A stretch of 64,000 nucleotides of DNA from an uncultured Pelagimonas sp. Lineage in GTDB: Bacteria; Pseudomonadota; Alphaproteobacteria; Rhodobacterales; Rhodobacteraceae. Positions within the stretch are counted from its first letter, which is position 1. Each line of letters begins with the position of its first letter. Where the stretch lies: contig NZ_CANMKO010000012.1 in assembly GCF_947498515.1 (NCBI RefSeq), forward strand, positions 1 to 64,000, written 5' to 3'. The translations under genes were made by a program, and so were the position numbers. The notes below the pieces were generated by a model. That model saw only the letters and a program-made list of their open reading frames with translations. It did not search any database and was not told where the DNA came from. Below, piece by piece: positions 61,049-64,000 of this stretch.

Positions 61049-62173
61049 TTAGGCGCGCAACGTGAAATCCGGTGTGATGCGGATGAGGACCGCGTTGGTT
61101 CCGGGTGCCAAGTGTCCGGCGTCCAATCCGGCCAACTTCGCCGGAACGGATGTTGCTGCGCGCAGCGCATTGGCTAGCGGAACGCCCACCTCTTGCACCA
61201 TAACACGTATCGCAGTGACCAAATCCAGATCGGCCCCCGCCAAGGTGCCATCTTCCAGCGTCAAACGCCCATCGCGGCGCAACACTTTGCGCCCGTCAAT
61301 TTCAAAACTCTGCGCGATGCTACCCGCACAAGCCATTGAATCACTTACAAGGAAAATCTCACCCGGCCCTTGTTTGGCATCCCATGCCGCGCGGATCGTT
61401 GCCGGATGCACATGAATGGCATCAGCGATCAGACCGGCGGACAAATCGCCATGGGCGAGCGCCGCGCCAACCAATCCGGGTTCGCGATTGCCCATCTGGC
61501 TCATGGCGTTGAACAAATGCGTGACACAGCGCGCACCTGCCCGAACATACTCCGAACATGTGGCGAAATCTGCGTTGCTATGGCCCAAGGAGACAATCGC
61601 CCCCGCCCCGGCAAGCGCCGCGACCTGGTCCAAGCTGACGTTTTCCGGCGCAACGGTGATCATTAATGCGGGCAAATCACGGGCCGCGGCCAGCAAGGCG
61701 TCCAAATCCTCCGGTGCCATCTCTCGGATCAACCCAGCGGAATGCGCGCCCTTGCGGGTGACCGACAAATGCGGCCCCTCAAGGTGTAATCCGGCGATAC
61801 CGGGAACGCCTTCGGCGATGGCTGCTTTGGCCGCATCAATGGCGGCGCGCGTCTGTTCGGCGGTGTCGGTGATCAGCGTTGGCAAAATCGACGTCGCGCC
61901 CAAACCAACATGTGCCCGACCCATGCGCCGAAGGGTTTCGACCTCAGGCGCGTCATTGAACATGATCCCATCGCCGCCATTGACCTGAAGATCAACAAAG
62001 CCGGGCGACAAAACATCACCGCCCAACTCAACCACGTCACCAGCTGCGCCATCCCCTCGGTCCGGTTCCAGTGCAACAATCGTGTCACCGGCAACAATCA
62101 ACCGGTGATCCATTAGCATCTGGTCGCCGTCAAAAATCGGGCCGCCGCGGAAAATCTGGCGCGTCTGGGTCAT
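61049..62173 (-). CDS. nagA: N-acetylglucosamine-6-phosphate deacetylase
   Basis: 374 residues from ATG 62173, which overlaps the SIS gene stop (ATGA). The metal and catalytic residues are visible in GLHLEGPHL, HLFNAMSQM and VSDSMACAG (catalytic Asp). It removes the acetyl group from GlcNAc-6-phosphate for the next deaminase. A longer in-frame start at 62293 is rejected because of the overlap. Confidence 0.95.
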   Translation of the reverse strand: MTQTRQIFRGGPIFDGDQMLMDHRLIVAGDTIVALEPDRGDGAAGDVVELGGDVLSPGFVDLQVNGGDGIMFNDAPEVETLRRMGRAHVGLGATSILPTLITDTAEQTRAAIDAAKAAIAEGVPGIAGLHLEGPHLSVTRKGAHSAGLIREMAPEDLDALLAAARDLPALMITVAPENVSLDQVAALAGAGAIVSLGHSNADFATCSEYVRAGARCVTHLFNAMSQMGNREPGLVGAALAHGDLSAGLIADAIHVHPATIRAAWDAKQGPGEIFLVSDSMACAGSIAQSFEIDGRKVLRRDGRLTLEDGTLAGADLDLVTAIRVMVQEVGVPLANALRAATSVPAKLAGLDAGHLAPGTNAVLIRITPDFTLRA

Positions 62174-63195
62174 ACCGTTTCGGTCACTTTGTTTAGGTGG
62201 CGCGGTGCATCCGGGTTGATATTGCGCGCGGTCGAGACCTTTTCGACCATCGTGTAAAACGACACAATGGTTGAAATCGGATCGGTGAGCCAATGATCGG
62301 TACGTTGATGCGGCAAACAGATGGCTTTCTTGGCCTTTTTGCTGGTGACAAAGGCCAGAGCGCCTTTTTCGGTCAACGCATCAGCGACCTCAATCAACGA
62401 ATCCTCGGCGGCATCACTTGCGGCAAACCCGATCACCGGGAACCCGCGTTCCACGATCGACACCGGGCCATGCATAACCTCGGCCGAAGAATAGCTTTCG
62501 GCGTGAATTTGACAGGTTTCCTTGAACTTCAACGCCGCCTCATTCGAGATCGCAAAGGACGGCCCGCGCCCAAGCGTCAGAACCGATTGACCGGTGATCG
62601 CATTGGCCGCAACGGTCCAATCACAGGCAATGGCTTTTTCCAAATGCTCGGGCAGGGCGCGAATGGCTTTGACCAACTCTTGGTCCTGTTTGAACTCGGC
62701 CAGCAACCATAGCCCGGCCACAAGCGAGGTCACAAATGTCTTGGTCGCGGCGACGCTAAGCTCGGGCCCGGCGCAAATTGGCAAGGTGGCGGTTGCGGTG
62801 TTTGCAAGGGGCGACGTGGCATCATTGGTGATCGCGACGCTGGTGGCCCCGCCTTCGGTGATTGCCCGCGTGAGTTCGACAATGTCGGGGCTTTTGCCCG
62901 ATTGCGATACCGAAATGCAGACCGCGTTTGGCACCCTAAGCTTGGCCCCATAAATCGACGCCACCGAAGGTCCGACCGACGCCATCGGAAGGCCCAATTC
63001 CAATTCGCAGGCATATTTCAAAAAGGCACAGGCGTGGTCCGATGACCCCCGCGCCACCGACATCAAAAACGGCACGTCATTGCCGATTTTGCTGATCGCG
63101 GTTTCAATTGCGCCTGCGCTCGTAGACAAAAGACGATCAACCGCTGTCGGAATCTCTTCGATCTCACGACGCATTTGAGTTTGTGTGGTGGACAT
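62170..63195 (-). CDS. SIS-domain glucosamine-6-phosphate deaminase (NagB-II type)
   Basis: 341 residues with two SIS domains and no glutaminase part. ARGSSDHACAFLKY, ISVSQSGKSPDIVEL, and the tail NPDAPRHLNKVTETV are those of the GlmS isomerase half. NagB-II enzymes convert glucosamine-6-phosphate to fructose-6-phosphate and ammonia. Adjacent nagA makes the substrate. It follows the GntR gene by two bases. Confidence 0.88.
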   Translation of the reverse strand: MSTTQTQMRREIEEIPTAVDRLLSTSAGAIETAISKIGNDVPFLMSVARGSSDHACAFLKYACELELGLPMASVGPSVASIYGAKLRVPNAVCISVSQSGKSPDIVELTRAITEGGATSVAITNDATSPLANTATATLPICAGPELSVAATKTFVTSLVAGLWLLAEFKQDQELVKAIRALPEHLEKAIACDWTVAANAITGQSVLTLGRGPSFAISNEAALKFKETCQIHAESYSSAEVMHGPVSIVERGFPVIGFAASDAAEDSLIEVADALTEKGALAFVTSKKAKKAICLPHQRTDHWLTDPISTIVSFYTMVEKVSTARNINPDAPRHLNKVTETV

Positions 63196-63197
63196 GG

Positions 63198-63971
63198 TTA
63201 ACCTCGCCCGTTGGAAGAGTTGGATAGCCGCAATTCGGCAACAAAATCATACGCATCGCCGCGATATAGCGACTGGGTGTATTCGGCCACGCGCCCGTTT
63301 TCGAGAAAAGAGGTGCGCTTGATACTCAGCCCGGCATTGCCTTCGGCCACGCCAAGTAGCTCGGCATCTTTGGCGGAAAGGTTGATCGCCGAAATCTTTT
63401 GAACCGCGCGCACGGGGCGGTGGCCGCTGGCTTCGAGCAGCTCATACAGCGATGTGGTGACTTCCAGCGGATTGGGCAGAATGTCCAAAGGCAAGGCGGC
63501 GCGTTCAATCGCCATCGGCCGCCCCCCTGCTTCGCGCAAACGGGTGATCCGCGCCACCGAGTCGCCTGTCGATAAGGCCAGCGCGATGACTTCGTCGGGC
63601 GAGGGCATGAAAATCCCGCGTTCCAACCAGCTTGACGTGGTTTCCATACCGCGGCGGCTCATATCTTCGGTGAAAGACGTCAGATGTGACAGGGATTGTT
63701 CAACCTTGGCCTCGGCTTCACGCACAAAGGAACCGGACCCCTGCCGTTGCACGATCAACCCTTTGCTGACCAGCTCATGGATGGCTTTTCGCACGGTGAC
63801 CCGCGACAGATCAGTCATATCCGCCAATTCGCGTTCCGGAGGGAGCGAGCTATTGGCAGGCAAAACACCTTCTTCGATGCCCTGTTCCAAGCGGCGGCGC
63901 AATTGAACATAGCGCGGGCCCGCGGTGGTCGAAAGCCAAGCGTCGGGGGCGAGAAACTCCGCTACTGTCAT
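63198..63971 (-). CDS. GntR-family regulator with UTRA domain (NagR/NagQ-like)
   Basis: 257 residues. Winged helix PPERELADMTDLSRVTVRKAIHEL at about 40-70 and a UTRA effector-binding domain to the end (SIKRTSFLENGRVAEYTQSLYRGDAYDF). UTRA GntR proteins beside nag genes respond to amino-sugar phosphates and usually repress them. It is the first gene of the operon; its own upstream sequence runs off the window, where the operator should lie. Confidence 0.9.
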   Translation of the reverse strand: MTVAEFLAPDAWLSTTAGPRYVQLRRRLEQGIEEGVLPANSSLPPERELADMTDLSRVTVRKAIHELVSKGLIVQRQGSGSFVREAEAKVEQSLSHLTSFTEDMSRRGMETTSSWLERGIFMPSPDEVIALALSTGDSVARITRLREAGGRPMAIERAALPLDILPNPLEVTTSLYELLEASGHRPVRAVQKISAINLSAKDAELLGVAEGNAGLSIKRTSFLENGRVAEYTQSLYRGDAYDFVAELRLSNSSNGRG

Positions 63972-64000
63972 CCCGTGATCTCCTTTCTGAAGTCATGGGC

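Overview
The window reads as chromosomal DNA of a marine alphaproteobacterium of the Rhodobacterales (Roseobacter group). This is inferred from family content: a DUF1523 membrane protein, a Hint_2-type protein, an xsc-pta-soeABC sulfonate/sulfite module, a DUF2219/LpxR-like outer-membrane protein, and small proteins typical of that order. I found no tRNA, rRNA, CRISPR array, insertion sequence or phage gene. Genes are dense, many neighbours overlap by ATGA, and no stretch over 300 bases lacks a call.

Left part (1-9.4 kb), mostly housekeeping: the end of a UDP-glucose dehydrogenase-like gene, an LpxR-like protein, a Hint protein with an exact TTAA-N7-TTAA (CtrA-type) site upstream, an SH3 protein, a D-2-hydroxyacid dehydrogenase, a PhnA-like protein, an EEP-family hydrolase, and a leuA operon (cupin-leuA). 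In front of the leuA operon lies a 37-codon leader ORF ending in clustered Leu codons, followed by a hairpin and by pairing that could mask the cupin ribosome-binding site.

Centre (9.4-50.3 kb), one large surface-polysaccharide locus: glycosyltransferases (GT2, GT4, WecG/TagA), a Wzx-like flippase, a Wzy-like membrane protein, Wzz, a BY-kinase-like ATPase fused to a very long coiled coil, sugar-modifying Gfo/Idh and SDR enzymes (one a Gfo/Idh-epimerase fusion), a GMC oxidoreductase, O-acyltransferases and a secreted glycosidase-like protein with RTX repeats. Inserted in it on the + strand is a four-gene unit (16.2-28.8 kb): a type I PKS (KS-AT-KR-DH-ACP-TE), a GT2 glycosyltransferase, an NRPS-like protein (formyltransferase, adenylation domain carrying an inserted luciferase-like monooxygenase, PCP) and a phosphopantetheinyl transferase. 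I do not recognise the product. Its position suggests a lipid or acyl-amino part made for, or linked to, the polysaccharide. This is the best candidate for an undescribed system. A pentapeptide-repeat gene near 45 kb is interrupted by a single in-frame stop.

Right part (50.3-64 kb): xsc-pta (sulfoacetaldehyde to acetyl phosphate to acetyl-CoA, releasing sulfite), a YeiH-family transporter, soeABC (cytoplasmic sulfite dehydrogenase), a VOC protein, three small membrane proteins, and a GntR regulator, SIS deaminase, nagA operon for amino-sugar use. The sulfonate genes form a chain: Xsc makes sulfite, SoeABC oxidises it, and YeiH may export sulfur oxyanions.
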